Assembly (NCBI RefSeq): GCF_030929555.1 | Contig: NZ_JAVFVT010000027.1 | Coordinates: 37,443-101,442, forward strand | From: Paenibacillus sp. LHD-117 | GTDB lineage: Bacteria > Bacillota > Bacilli > Paenibacillales > Paenibacillaceae | Length of the DNA: 64,000 nucleotides | Direction of reading: 5' to 3' | Shown: positions 26,167 to 35,536 of the stretch, one piece after another | Numbering within the stretch: the stretch's first letter is position 1 | Layout of the letters: every line of letters starts with the position of its first letter | Translations under genes and position numbers: made by a program | Notes under the pieces: generated by a model | What the model saw: only the letters and a program-made list of their open reading frames with translations | Databases searched by the model: none | What the model was told of the DNA's origin: nothing

Positions 26167-27069
26167 TTATGTCGCGACCGCCAGCTGGAGCGCATCGATA
26201 TAAGCGGTGCCTAGCGCCGACAAAGGCATGTTTTTTTGCGCGATCCATCCGACGTTGATCGTCTCGTCGATCGCGAGCGGGACTGGGATGATTTCGTTGC
26301 CGTTCAGGTCGGAGCTCAGCACGCCGGTCGAGATCGTATAGCCGTTTAGCCCGATCAGCAGGTTGAATAACGTCGCCCGGTCATTGACGCGAATGCTTTT
26401 CTTATGGCTCAGCGTGCTAAGAATTTCTTCGGAGAAGTGGAACGAATTGTATTCGCCCTGATCGAAGGATAGATACGGATAATCTTGAAGCTGGTCGATC
26501 GTGACGATCGATTGTTTGGCCAGCGGATTGTTGATGCTGATGAAGATATGCGGCTTTGCCGTAAACAAGCTGGTAAAATGAAGATTCGCGGATTTGAGCA
26601 GCTTGTTGATCACTTTTCCGTTAAACTCGTTCAGGTACAGAATGCCGATCTCGCTGCGCATGTTTTTGACGTCTTCGATAATCTCGTAGGTTTTTGTCTC
26701 GCGCAGCGTAAGCTCGTATTCCTCATGCCCATGCTCCTGCACGAGGCTAACGAATGCGTTGACGGCGAACGCGTAATGCTGCGTCGATACCGAGAAGTGC
26801 TGCGGCGACGGCTTGGCGTTCAGGTAGCGGCTTTCCAGCAATTCCGCTTGCTCCACCACTTGACGGGCATAACTTAGAAACTCGACGCCTTCCTTGGACA
26901 AGGAGATTCCTTTGTTCGTCCGTTCGAAGATGGAGATCCTCATCTCCTCTTCCAAATCCTTGATCGCGTTCGAAAGACTCGGCTGGGATATGAATAAACG
27001 TTTGGCTGCTTCGTTAATGGAGCCGCGATTCGCGACTTCGATGACATATTTGAGTTGCTGCAAAGTCAT
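26167..27069 (-). CDS. LysR family transcriptional regulator, probable regulator of metE
   Basis: 300 residues. The N-terminal helix-turn-helix (QLKYVIEVANRGSINEAAKRLFISQPSLSNAIKDLE) and a two-lobed effector domain ending in GLNGYTISTGVL are standard LysR. Its position directly before metE, with LysR-like boxes in the gap, suggests it plays the part of MetR/MtaR-type activators. Effector unknown. Family certain, target inferred. Confidence 0.9.
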   Translation of the reverse strand: MTLQQLKYVIEVANRGSINEAAKRLFISQPSLSNAIKDLEEEMRISIFERTNKGISLSKEGVEFLSYARQVVEQAELLESRYLNAKPSPQHFSVSTQHYAFAVNAFVSLVQEHGHEEYELTLRETKTYEIIEDVKNMRSEIGILYLNEFNGKVINKLLKSANLHFTSLFTAKPHIFISINNPLAKQSIVTIDQLQDYPYLSFDQGEYNSFHFSEEILSTLSHKKSIRVNDRATLFNLLIGLNGYTISTGVLSSDLNGNEIIPVPLAIDETINVGWIAQKNMPLSALGTAYIDALQLAVAT

Positions 27070-27139
27070 TGGAATCTTCCCTTCTCTGCCACGTTTACGG
27101 TAACGTTAGCATCTTATCGCGCATCGCGTCAACCACGGG

Positions 27140-27174
27140 CAAAAACAAACAACCCGCTGTGGCAGCGGGTTGTT
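27140..27174 (-). terminator. rho-independent terminator of the GH87 gene
   Basis: 11-bp stem AACAACCCGCT/AGCGGGTTGTT (outer arms 27148-27174, with the 4-base loop and one extra pair), followed by TGTTTTTG on the minus strand, 19 bases past the stop codon. Confidence 0.85.
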
Positions 27175-27192
27175 CCGTGTCATCATTTTGGA

Positions 27193-30100
27193 CTATTGAA
27201 TCGTCAGATTAAATCCGTTCTGGATGAAGTACAAGTTCGGATGAGCGATGTTGCTTGTTGTCAGGTTGTTGAACGTGGCCGAGCCGTTGCCGGTGTACGT
27301 ATAGATCGCCGCGCCCGGGTGAGGCGACGAGAAACGTGATGTCGTGACGCCGTCCAGCCCCGTTCCGTTAATGTTAATGTTGTTAAATACAATGTTCTCG
27401 AAACCGCCTCCGTACCCGAATTGAATGGCGCTTCGCTGCGTGTTTAAAATATCGATGTTCGTAAAGGTGACGTTTTTGATCGAATTGTTCGACGCCTCGA
27501 GGTCGATCGCGCCGCGTTCGCCGTTGTACAGATCCTGGCTGGTGCCGCTGTTTATGATCGTCGTGTCCGAGAACAGGATGCCCGTATTGTTCTGGAAGTG
27601 GTAACCCGGGAAGACGGTGTTCATCCGGAAGCCGGAGCCGCCTACGGTGTCGATGATCATATTGTGGGTTGCCTTGTGGCCGCCGCCGCCGAAGAACGCG
27701 ATCGCTGCCGCCCGCCAGTTGTTCTCGATCGTATTGTAGGAGAACGTATTGTTCACCCCTGCCGGAGCTCCGTTGACATTGCTGGTCCATACGGCGAGCG
27801 CGTCGTCTCCGTTATTCCGCAGACTGCTGTTGCGTACGGTCGAGTTGCTCGTGCCTTGGGCGAAGTTGACGCCGTCCGCGAGATTATTCCGAATCCGGCT
27901 GTTCTCGATAAGGAGCCCGCTTGCGATTATCGCCGGCGTATGCGCGTAATCGCCCACCCAGAAACCGCATTCGAAGTGCTCGACCCAGACGTTGTGGACT
28001 TTGGAGTTCGTGCCGAAATTGTCCATGAACGCTTTGTACACCGCTTGCTGTCCGTACCGCGAGCGAAGCTTCGAGTTCATATAGATATGGCTGAAATCGA
28101 GCTTGCCTTGCACGCGGAACGATATCCCGCCCGACGAAGCGTTCGGATTCGTAAATTGGATATTCGTATGCCAGATGCCGGCCCCAAGAATCGTAATGTC
28201 GCCTATCATATTGCTTGCGGAGCCGATCTCCCACATGTTGCCCAGATGGAACGTGCCTTCCGGAATGTAAAGCGTCTTTCCGGAAGAGACGGCTGCGGTT
28301 ACGGCGGCTTTGAACGCCGTTAAGTCGTCTTGGCCGTCGTTCGCCACGGCTCCGTGATCCGTAACGGAGACGGCGTTCGCGGGACGAGCGATGGCCGTAG
28401 GCACGGGTTCGATTTCCAGGAAATCGACGCCGTATTCCAGGCTGTCCACGTTGCTCTTCTGAATGCGGATCTTGTCGCCGGGTATGAGCGGGGAATCCAG
28501 CTTCCAGTGGACCTCGTCGAACCGGAACAGCGGGCGACCGCCGCCCGGCGCGTCTGCCGGATGGTCGCTGGAGAAATATTGCCAGTTGTAATAAGACGTT
28601 AGCGGCACCGTTTTTACTTTGACGCCGTTCACGTATACGTCCAGCGAGCCATTCAGTCCCATGCCGTCCGCCGAGTCGGGCATCGTGAACCGCATCGTCA
28701 CGCCAGCTCCGCCTTCCCCTTGCCGGACCGTCCACTCCGCGTAAGATCCGTTCGAAGGAAGAGAAACATATTTTTGTCCGGAAGCTTCGGAAGCCGTTAA
28801 TGCTTGGTTAAAAGTAGGTGCGGACTGCAAGGCCGCGCCTCCACCGCGAGTTGCGTCGTCGGTATCGTACCGCGTATACGGCATGCTTGCTCCGCGCGCG
28901 GAATAGACGTACAAGCTCGTCGTGCTGTTGTTATTGCTTTGTTTCACGGCCAATTCGTTGCCGTCCGCAGCAATCGCCAGCGCAACCGTGTATGCGCCGC
29001 TCGTTGCCGTCCACGAACCTGATAGATTTACGTTGACGGATGCGCCGGCTGCAAGAGACCCGTTATACGAGCCGCTGAACGTTTGCAGCGTGGAGCCCGC
29101 CGGGTTTTTCAGGGCAAGCGATATCGCGTGGGAGCCGCCTGCGGAAGCGATGTTGCCTTGGTTTTTCAAGTTGATCGTAAACGAGACGGCGTTCCCTACG
29201 ACCGGACTGTTTGGCGTCCACGATACCGTGCCGACGAGATCGGAGCTGGCTACCGGGGCGACAACGAGCGAATCAGGGCTGTTGAAGCCGTTATTCGCTT
29301 CGTTCTGCTCGATGACCGCGTTGTTTTCGTCGACCATGGCGCTGACAGGATAGGTTGCCGCGGTTTTGGCGCCCGCGTTGAAGGTAACCGTTGCCGACGA
29401 ACCACCCGCTAGCGCGCCGACCGGAGCCGATCCCGCGAGTTCGCTCCCCAAGTAGAAGTTGACCGTCGTCGCCGCGGAGCCGGTATTACCGTTGTTTTTA
29501 ACCGTGGCGCTAAGAGTGATCGCGTTCGTCTCGACCGGAGCTGCCGGCGTCCAGGACAAGTCCGTTACGATGAGATCCGGATTCGGTCCCGGCGTGCCGA
29601 ATACTTGGAACTCCGCGATCTGGCCGGCCGACGCGCCGGAATTGGCCGTGATCGAAAGCTGAAGCCGCTTCACGGTCGCCGTTACCGGAATCGTGACCGA
29701 ATTGCCCGTTGCAGGATTAAATGAGTAGGTTTGGGATGATACCAGATTGCCAAAGGTTGTCGTGTTCTGATCATGACCTAACACTTGAATGGTTTGCGTG
29801 CGCGCGGCCCATATTATAGCCGGGTTCAACTTCAGCACGATCGACGTCAAGTTGTGGTTCGTCCCGAGATCGAGCGTCAATGTGCTGGGATTGCCGCCGC
29901 CCTCCCAATAGGTGTCGGTGCTGTTGTCGTTGGCGTTCGTCGCCACGTAAGTAAATATGCTGGAGGAAGCCGTGATTGGTTTGCCGATGGCGATGTTGCC
30001 GCCCGGAGGCGTCGGTGTTGGCGTTGGTGTTGGCGTTGCCGTCGGTGTCGGCGTTGGTGTTGGAGTAGCCGTAGGAGTTGGCGTTGTTGTTGGAGTAGCC

Positions 30101-31095
30101 GTTGGAGTTGGCGTTGGTGTAGGCGTTGGTGTTGGAGTCGATGTCGCGGTCAAAGTCAGTTGATCCAGATTCACGTTTCCGGAATCGCCAGCGTCATATT
30201 TGTATGCGATCGTATTGCTGCCTGCGTTGAGTGCAAGCGTTTCTTCTTTGATGCTCCAGGTATCCCAATTCGCTAAGCTAGGCAACGAGGTTTGGCGGAT
30301 CTTCGTTCCGTTGACGTAAACGCTGATCGTTTTTGCGCTGCCTGTCGCGTTCGCGTATTTCAGCGCAGCGATATAATTGCCCGTCGTCCCGGCCGTTACC
30401 GTGAACGTCGTTGTCGCTCCTTGCGTCCAGTAACCGTCGACGAAGCCGGTCCCGGAGTAGCCGGCATGATCCGTATTCGTTTTGGCCCCGGCGGTTAATG
30501 TAGCCGATTCCGCTTGATAAGTGCCGCTTGCCGGCGTCGGCGTCGGATTCACGGTGGGAGTAGGCGTTGGCGCGATGCCCGAGCCGTAAATCTCGAATTC
30601 CGATAGCTGGGCGGCCGGCCAGCCGGTATTTGCCGTTACGGCGATTCTAACGTAACGGGTGTTCGTCGCGGCAAAGTTGACGGTGACCGAATTGCCTGCG
30701 ACAGACGGGTTAAATGTATAACTTGCCGACCCGACAATATCAATGTACGATGATCCGTTCACGCTTCCTTGTACGGATAAGGTTTGCGACCGGGTCTCCC
30801 ATGAAGCCGGAAGCTTCAACACGATCTGGTCTATGCTTGTACTCGCCCCCAGATCGACCTCAATCCATTGCGGGAAGGCATTATTCGTGCTTTCCCAATA
30901 CGTTCCTTGATTGCCGTCTTTCACATTGCCCGGTGCGTACGTTTGCGATTGGCCGCTAGCCGTCACGTTTTTGCCCAGCGTCAGGTTCGGTCCACCAGCC
31001 GCCGTTACATCATCGAGCGGTCCGATCGCGAAGGTAAAGCTGGAGAAAAACAGGGCGACGACTAATGACCATACGACATACTTGTTGCGCATCAT
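27193..31095 (-). CDS. secreted multidomain GH87 alpha-1,3-glucanase (mutanase/mycodextranase family)
   Basis: 1300 residues. Signal peptide (about 1-33) is followed by an F5/8C discoidin-like module (about 37-171), a CBM6/35-like module (190-312), a Thr-Pro linker (316-363), a second discoidin-like module (370-505), two CARDB modules (508-615, 618-725), another beta-sandwich (about 727-900) and a right-handed beta-helix (905-1300). In the helix, Asp1074 (in NLADGVNF) and Asp1097/Asp1098 (NNGDDALAVW) have exactly the 23- and 24-residue spacing of the catalytic triad of Bacillus GH87 enzymes. The protein should degrade fungal or dental alpha-1,3-glucan outside the cell. A second ATG follows the first; AAAGGAGG suits either. 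The promoter overlaps a cre box. Confidence 0.93.
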   Translation of the reverse strand: MMRNKYVVWSLVVALFFSSFTFAIGPLDDVTAAGGPNLTLGKNVTASGQSQTYAPGNVKDGNQGTYWESTNNAFPQWIEVDLGASTSIDQIVLKLPASWETRSQTLSVQGSVNGSSYIDIVGSASYTFNPSVAGNSVTVNFAATNTRYVRIAVTANTGWPAAQLSEFEIYGSGIAPTPTPTVNPTPTPASGTYQAESATLTAGAKTNTDHAGYSGTGFVDGYWTQGATTTFTVTAGTTGNYIAALKYANATGSAKTISVYVNGTKIRQTSLPSLANWDTWSIKEETLALNAGSNTIAYKYDAGDSGNVNLDQLTLTATSTPTPTPTPTPTPTATPTTTPTPTATPTPTPTPTATPTPTPTPTPPGGNIAIGKPITASSSIFTYVATNANDNSTDTYWEGGGNPSTLTLDLGTNHNLTSIVLKLNPAIIWAARTQTIQVLGHDQNTTTFGNLVSSQTYSFNPATGNSVTIPVTATVKRLQLSITANSGASAGQIAEFQVFGTPGPNPDLIVTDLSWTPAAPVETNAITLSATVKNNGNTGSAATTVNFYLGSELAGSAPVGALAGGSSATVTFNAGAKTAATYPVSAMVDENNAVIEQNEANNGFNSPDSLVVAPVASSDLVGTVSWTPNSPVVGNAVSFTINLKNQGNIASAGGSHAISLALKNPAGSTLQTFSGSYNGSLAAGASVNVNLSGSWTATSGAYTVALAIAADGNELAVKQSNNNSTTSLYVYSARGASMPYTRYDTDDATRGGGAALQSAPTFNQALTASEASGQKYVSLPSNGSYAEWTVRQGEGGAGVTMRFTMPDSADGMGLNGSLDVYVNGVKVKTVPLTSYYNWQYFSSDHPADAPGGGRPLFRFDEVHWKLDSPLIPGDKIRIQKSNVDSLEYGVDFLEIEPVPTAIARPANAVSVTDHGAVANDGQDDLTAFKAAVTAAVSSGKTLYIPEGTFHLGNMWEIGSASNMIGDITILGAGIWHTNIQFTNPNASSGGISFRVQGKLDFSHIYMNSKLRSRYGQQAVYKAFMDNFGTNSKVHNVWVEHFECGFWVGDYAHTPAIIASGLLIENSRIRNNLADGVNFAQGTSNSTVRNSSLRNNGDDALAVWTSNVNGAPAGVNNTFSYNTIENNWRAAAIAFFGGGGHKATHNMIIDTVGGSGFRMNTVFPGYHFQNNTGILFSDTTIINSGTSQDLYNGERGAIDLEASNNSIKNVTFTNIDILNTQRSAIQFGYGGGFENIVFNNININGTGLDGVTTSRFSSPHPGAAIYTYTGNGSATFNNLTTSNIAHPNLYFIQNGFNLTIQ
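30008..30148 (-). repeat. low-complexity repeat coding for a Thr-Pro linker
   Basis: Short GTTGGCGTTGGTGTT-like units in tandem, with codon variation, encode alternating Thr-Pro (some Ala-Thr-Pro) for about 47 residues. It is a flexible linker between the CBM-like modules, and a region likely to vary in length by slippage. Confidence 0.9.
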
Positions 31096-31147
31096 GATCC
31101 TCCTTTGGATTCGGTAATGGCAGAAGCGATGCTTCTATCCACCCCTC

Positions 31148-31168
31148 ATTATAGGGACAGCGCTTACA
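31148..31168 (-). promoter_or_regulatory. GH87 promoter -10 with overlapping cre site
   Basis: TATAAT (31148-31153) is directly preceded on the minus strand by TGTAAGCGCTGTCC (31155-31168), a near match to the CcpA cre consensus, which lies in the spacer. The -35 (TTATGG) is poor. Geometry resembles the transporter promoter at 5511-5540. Confidence 0.65.
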
Positions 31169-31260
31169 AGCCATAAGACGTATTTCTACGTAAACTGTAT
31201 GCGATTCCATGGATCGTCGCCCCAATCGACCGGCTATGAAGGAATGTATGATCAATCGAC

Positions 31261-31285
31261 AAAACCCGCTGCTAGAGCGGGTTTT
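31261..31285 (-). terminator. probable terminator after glnS
   Basis: 10-bp stem AAAACCCGCT/AGCGGGTTTT with a 5-base loop, close behind the glnS stop. The T-run is limited to the last four bases of the stem, so efficiency is uncertain. Confidence 0.6.
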
Positions 31286-31292
31286 CGCATTT

Positions 31293-32966
31293 TTATTTCG
31301 GATTCCAAGAATCTTTGAGCGGCACGATCCGGTTGAACACCAGCTTCTCGAGAGACGAATGTTTCGGATCGACGGCAAAATAGCCATGTCGGAAAAATTG
31401 GAACCGGTCTCCCGGCTGAGCTCCTCTCAAGCAAGGCTCAAACAACACATTTTTCTTCACGATCAGAGAATCGGGATTCAGCAGCTCCCTCCACTCCCCG
31501 TTCTCTTCATTCGGCGTCCTCTCGTCCAGCAGCAGCCGGTCGTACAGATGAACATCCGCTTCCTCGGCATGTTCCGCCGATACCCAATGAATCGTCCCTT
31601 TCACCTTGCGGCCAGCGAATCCCGTTCCGCTCTTCGTCAGCGGGTCGTACGTGCAATGAAGCTCGGCAACCTCGCCGGACGCAGCATCCTTGATGATGCT
31701 ATTGCAGCGGATAAAATAGGCTCCCTTCAACCGTACTTCCCCGCCGACCGTCAGTCGATGGTATCCTTTGGGCGGATCTTCCATGAAGTCGTCCCGTTCG
31801 ATGTATATCGTTCTGGCAAAAGGAACCTCGCGCGCGCCGAGCTCGCCGTTGCCGGCGTTGTTCTCGATCGATAGCAGCTCCGACTCCCCTTCCGGGTAAT
31901 TCGTAATGACGACCTTGAGCGGCTCCAGAACCGCCATCACGCTCACGGTTTGGTCTTTGAGCTTTTGCCTCAGACATTGGTCGAGCAGCGAGACGTCGAC
32001 CGTGCTCTGCGTGCGGATGCTTCCGATTTCTTCGATGAAGCCGCGGATGCTCGCCGGCGTGAAGCCTCGCCTTCTTAGTCCGCGAAGCGTCGGCAGCCTC
32101 GGATCGTCCCAGCCGTCCACATGACCGCCTTCAACCAATTGCCGAAGGAACCGTTTGCTCGTGACGACGCCCGTTAATCCAAGCCTGCCGAATTCCCGCT
32201 GACGCGGGGGATTCGCGATGCCAAGCTCGCGGAGAACCCATTCGTAAAGCGGTCTATGGTCCTTGAATTCGATCGAGCAGAGCGAATACGTAATGCCTTC
32301 GATGACGTCTTGAATCGGATGGGCGAAGTCGTACATCGGATAGATGCACCAATCATTCCCCGTCCGATAATGTTCGGCGTGGATGATGCGGTACAGAATC
32401 GGATCCCGCAGATTCATATTGGGAGAAGCCATGTCGATTTTGGCGCGGAGAACCTTGGAAGCGGCGGTGTAACGGCCTTGTTTCATTTCCTCGAACAGCT
32501 TCAGATTCTCTTCGGCGGACCGATCACGGTAAGGGCTGTTCCGACCGGGCTCGGTCAACGTCCCACGGAATGCAGCAACTTCCTCGGGTGTCAAGTCGCA
32601 GACATAGGCTTTGCCATGTTTAATTAACGTCGCCGCAGCCTCGTAAATCCGATCCGAATAGTCCGATCCGTAATAAATATGGACTCCGGGATCATAGCCT
32701 AGCCACTTCATATCCTCGATGATCGCTTGAACGTAGACGAGATCCTCCTTCAACGGATTCGTATCGTCGAATCGCAAGTGGAATCTGCCTCCCCACATAC
32801 GCGCGATCGAATGGTTCGTTTGAATCGCATAAGCGCTCCCGATATGCAAGTAGCCGTTCGGTTCGGGCGGGAATCTCGTGCACATCGTCCGATCAAGCGG
32901 GTTTATTTCGAGCTCGCTGCGAATCAGGCTGACTAAGTGATTATTTTCCAACTCTAAGTTGCCCAT
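31293..32966 (-). CDS. glnS: glutaminyl-tRNA synthetase
   Basis: 557 residues from the ATG that follows AGGAGG. The class I signatures are RFPPEPNGYLHIGSA (HIGH) and a VTSKR version of KMSKS, with the GlnRS-specific DDTNP and WLGYDPG... YYGSDY blocks and a complete anticodon-binding C-terminal half. GlnRS charges tRNA-Gln directly. Most Firmicutes lack it and use GluRS plus the GatCAB amidotransferase, so the gene was probably acquired. A T-box leader upstream shows it is integrated into amino-acid-responsive control. Confidence 0.95.
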   Translation of the reverse strand: MGNLELENNHLVSLIRSELEINPLDRTMCTRFPPEPNGYLHIGSAYAIQTNHSIARMWGGRFHLRFDDTNPLKEDLVYVQAIIEDMKWLGYDPGVHIYYGSDYSDRIYEAAATLIKHGKAYVCDLTPEEVAAFRGTLTEPGRNSPYRDRSAEENLKLFEEMKQGRYTAASKVLRAKIDMASPNMNLRDPILYRIIHAEHYRTGNDWCIYPMYDFAHPIQDVIEGITYSLCSIEFKDHRPLYEWVLRELGIANPPRQREFGRLGLTGVVTSKRFLRQLVEGGHVDGWDDPRLPTLRGLRRRGFTPASIRGFIEEIGSIRTQSTVDVSLLDQCLRQKLKDQTVSVMAVLEPLKVVITNYPEGESELLSIENNAGNGELGAREVPFARTIYIERDDFMEDPPKGYHRLTVGGEVRLKGAYFIRCNSIIKDAASGEVAELHCTYDPLTKSGTGFAGRKVKGTIHWVSAEHAEEADVHLYDRLLLDERTPNEENGEWRELLNPDSLIVKKNVLFEPCLRGAQPGDRFQFFRHGYFAVDPKHSSLEKLVFNRIVPLKDSWNPK

Positions 32967-33007
32967 GATCGGCTTCCTCCTAATGAATGGGTAATGGCTT
33001 GCCAAAC

Positions 33008-33300
33008 AAAAAAAACCTCACCTCCAAGACATGATGTCTTGGGGACGAAGTTGTCGCGGTGCCACCCCAGCTTCATTAATATGTCGCCATATTAACCTCT
33101 TCAAGTACGGCATGGAAGCGCTGCGGCATGCTTATACTCTAGCTCTGTAACGGGAGCTCCCGTCATGCCATCCCCTTCCGGTTCCGGCATGCGGCTCGGA
33201 GGCTTGGTTCGGCGAACGGTCCTTGGCTCCTTCTCAGCTGGCGGAGCTCTCTGTGCAAGAACGTTGTTCCCTACTCTTCTCGTCGTCGCGTTTTGGATAT
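33008..33300 (-). ncRNA. T-box riboswitch leader of glnS
   Basis: On the minus strand the leader contains the T-box core (GGGGTGGCACCGCG then ACAACTTCGTCCCC), an AGAGAG stem I motif, and a specifier loop with GAACCAAGCC, in which CAA is a glutamine codon. It ends in a terminator whose CCAAGACAT/ATGTCTTGG stem is followed by a run of eight T. Uncharged tRNA-Gln would favour the antiterminator and raise GlnRS synthesis. Confidence 0.92.
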
Positions 33301-33457
33301 GGGGATTATTCTAACAAATAAATCGTTTGTTTGTAAATCCAAATCGCAAGATTCGTTTGAATTTTCGGAATCGTCCGCGCAATGGATATTACGCTTTGCC
33401 TGCACATAACCATAGTTACGACGGCAACATTATTACGAACGCGGGAGGTATCATTGC

Positions 33458-34657
33458 ATGGCTCATGATAGTCAGAACCATTCGGGAGCTGTTCCAGTGC
33501 CGCAACCCATTCGCGCAGACGGCGCCGGAGGCGTAGACCGCGGACCGCGCGATGTCATGCGGGACCTGCAAAATCCGGATATGCTCGTTCCGCCGAAAAC
33601 GGATAACGGGCTCATCCCGAATATGAGATTTTCGTTTTCGGACACCCACATGCAGTTGAATCACGGCGGTTGGTCAAGAGAAATTACGGTGCGCGAGCTG
33701 CCGATCGCCACGACCCTAGCCGGCGTTAACATGTATCTGACGCCGGGCGGCGTGCGGGAATTGCACTGGCATCAACAGGCGGAATGGGCTTATATGCTGC
33801 TTGGTCGGGCCCGGATAACGGCCGTTGACCAGAATGGCCGCAATTTTATCGCCGATATCGGACCGGGCGATCTCTGGTACTTCCCGCCAGGCATCCCCCA
33901 CTCCATCCAGGGCTTGGAGGAAGGCTGCGAATTTCTACTCGTGTTCGACGACGGCAATTTCTCCGATCTGAACACGTTGTCGATCTCCGATTGGTTCGCG
34001 CACACGCCTAAGGAAGTTCTGTCGGCTAACTTCGGCGTGCCGGAATCGGATTTCGATGCCATCCCGAAGGAACAGCTCTATATCTATCAAGCGGACGTTC
34101 CCGGCCCACTCGCGACGCAGGCGGTCGAATCGCCGAACGGTACCGTTCCGCTTCCTTTCGCCTATCGATTGCTTGCGCAGCCCCCGATGCGGATGCCCGG
34201 CGGCAGCGTGCGAATTGTCGATTCCACGGTCTTCCCCATTTCCAAGGCGGTTGCCGCCGCGCTGGTCGAGCTCGAACCGGGCGCCATGCGCGAGCTTCAT
34301 TGGCATCCCAATAACGACGAATGGCAATATTATTTGACCGGTCAAGGCCGCATGACCGTATTCGGATCCGAAGGCAACGCACGCACCTTCGACTTTCGGG
34401 CGGGAGACGTCGGATACGTGCCGTTCGCATTCGGCCATTACATTCAGAACACGGGGACGGAAACATTATGGTTTCTGGAAATGTTCAAAAGCGACAGGTT
34501 CCAAGACCTGTCGCTGAATCAATGGATGGCATTGACGCCTCCCCAGCTAGTGGAAAGCAACCTTCATGTAAAACCCGATTTCATTGCCCGGTTGAACAAA
34601 GTGAAGCGGCCGGTCGTCAAACATCCGGGATTTACATATCTTAATCGGGACCGGTAG
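33458..34657 (+). CDS. oxdC: bicupin oxalate decarboxylase
   Basis: 399 residues, two cupin domains. Metal ligands are complete in both: His103, His105, Glu109, His148 and His281, His283, Glu288, His327. All are shifted by exactly 8 from B. subtilis OxdC, as is Glu341 (Glu333). The N-terminal active-site lid SENST reads SDLNT here, so the catalytic Glu162 is replaced by Asp170. The family converts oxalate to formate and CO2 with Mn and O2; lid changes in OxdC are known to shift it toward oxalate oxidation. No signal peptide. Start ATG follows GGGAGG. Confidence 0.9.
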   Translation: MAHDSQNHSGAVPVPQPIRADGAGGVDRGPRDVMRDLQNPDMLVPPKTDNGLIPNMRFSFSDTHMQLNHGGWSREITVRELPIATTLAGVNMYLTPGGVRELHWHQQAEWAYMLLGRARITAVDQNGRNFIADIGPGDLWYFPPGIPHSIQGLEEGCEFLLVFDDGNFSDLNTLSISDWFAHTPKEVLSANFGVPESDFDAIPKEQLYIYQADVPGPLATQAVESPNGTVPLPFAYRLLAQPPMRMPGGSVRIVDSTVFPISKAVAAALVELEPGAMRELHWHPNNDEWQYYLTGQGRMTVFGSEGNARTFDFRAGDVGYVPFAFGHYIQNTGTETLWFLEMFKSDRFQDLSLNQWMALTPPQLVESNLHVKPDFIARLNKVKRPVVKHPGFTYLNRDR

Positions 34658-34675
34658 CTGGCCATTCCGGAAGCT

Positions 34676-35536
34676 TTAATCCGCGATCACCGGGTTGCGG
34701 AGGGGATCGAAGCCGGCGATCCGGCATTCCGCGATATCGCCCGGCTTCAAAGCGACTGAACCGGGCGTACCGCTCATAATGATATCCCCGGGATGCAAAG
34801 TCATGAAGCTGGAGAAAAAAGCGACGATGAATGGAATGGAATAGATCATGCAAGATACGTCGGTCCGGTAAGCCGTCTCCCCGTTCAGCCTCGTCTCGAT
34901 GATCCAATCTTCCGCAGCGGGACATTCGTCTGGCGTCAGCATATACGGACCGACGCTAAAGAAGGTATCGAACGCTTTGGCCCTGGCAAGAAATCGGGGA
35001 TTGCGTGCGTGAATATCCTGTGCGGTCATATCGAGCGTCGGGATGAATCCCGCAATGGCATCCATCGCTTCTTCTTCGGAAATGCGATGGCATGTGCGGC
35101 CGATGACGATGCCGATCTCCGCTTCCGCCGTTACCCGGTCGGACAAGCCAGGAAGCCGTATAGGCTCGCCTGGTCCGATAAGGGTGGTCGGAGGCTTCAG
35201 GAAACAAATCGGCTCTCCGTCTGGTGGGGTCACGGCCATCTCGGCCGCTTTTTCCCTGAAGTTCGCGCCGACTCCCCATACGGCTTTGGAGGTGCGGAGC
35301 AAGGGCGCGTACACGGCTTCCCCGTAAGGAATAGGCGCCAACTGATCAAGTTTGTTTCCTTCTTCGCGAAGAAAGGCTTGCAATGAAGGGATGTCGCCAT
35401 TCGCAAGAATCTTATCGACCGACTCCCCCCATTGCTTGCCGAACGAGCCATTCATCGTTTCGGTCAGCAGGTAACCGCCTGGCAAGCCGACGGCGGCTCG
35501 CTCTCGTCCATCGATCGTTAATGTCGTTAATTTCAT
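34676..35536 (-). CDS. fumarylacetoacetate hydrolase family protein
   Basis: 286 residues. The C-terminal FAH fold shows the metal ligands in TAEAEIGIVIG (ExE) and the later LDMTAQD, plus the GTPGSVA loop near the end. Members split or decarboxylate 2-oxo acids from aromatic breakdown. Its start overlaps the stop of an MFS gene by four bases (ATGA), so uptake and hydrolysis are probably coupled. Substrate unknown. Confidence 0.9.
   Translation of the reverse strand: MKLTTLTIDGRERAAVGLPGGYLLTETMNGSFGKQWGESVDKILANGDIPSLQAFLREEGNKLDQLAPIPYGEAVYAPLLRTSKAVWGVGANFREKAAEMAVTPPDGEPICFLKPPTTLIGPGEPIRLPGLSDRVTAEAEIGIVIGRTCHRISEEEAMDAIAGFIPTLDMTAQDIHARNPRFLARAKAFDTFFSVGPYMLTPDECPAAEDWIIETRLNGETAYRTDVSCMIYSIPFIVAFFSSFMTLHPGDIIMSGTPGSVALKPGDIAECRIAGFDPLRNPVIAD

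Noticed and set aside
30008..30148. Tandem repeat considered as CRISPR or minisatellite
   Set aside because: Units are in frame and encode a Thr-Pro linker in a secreted enzyme; no spacers.
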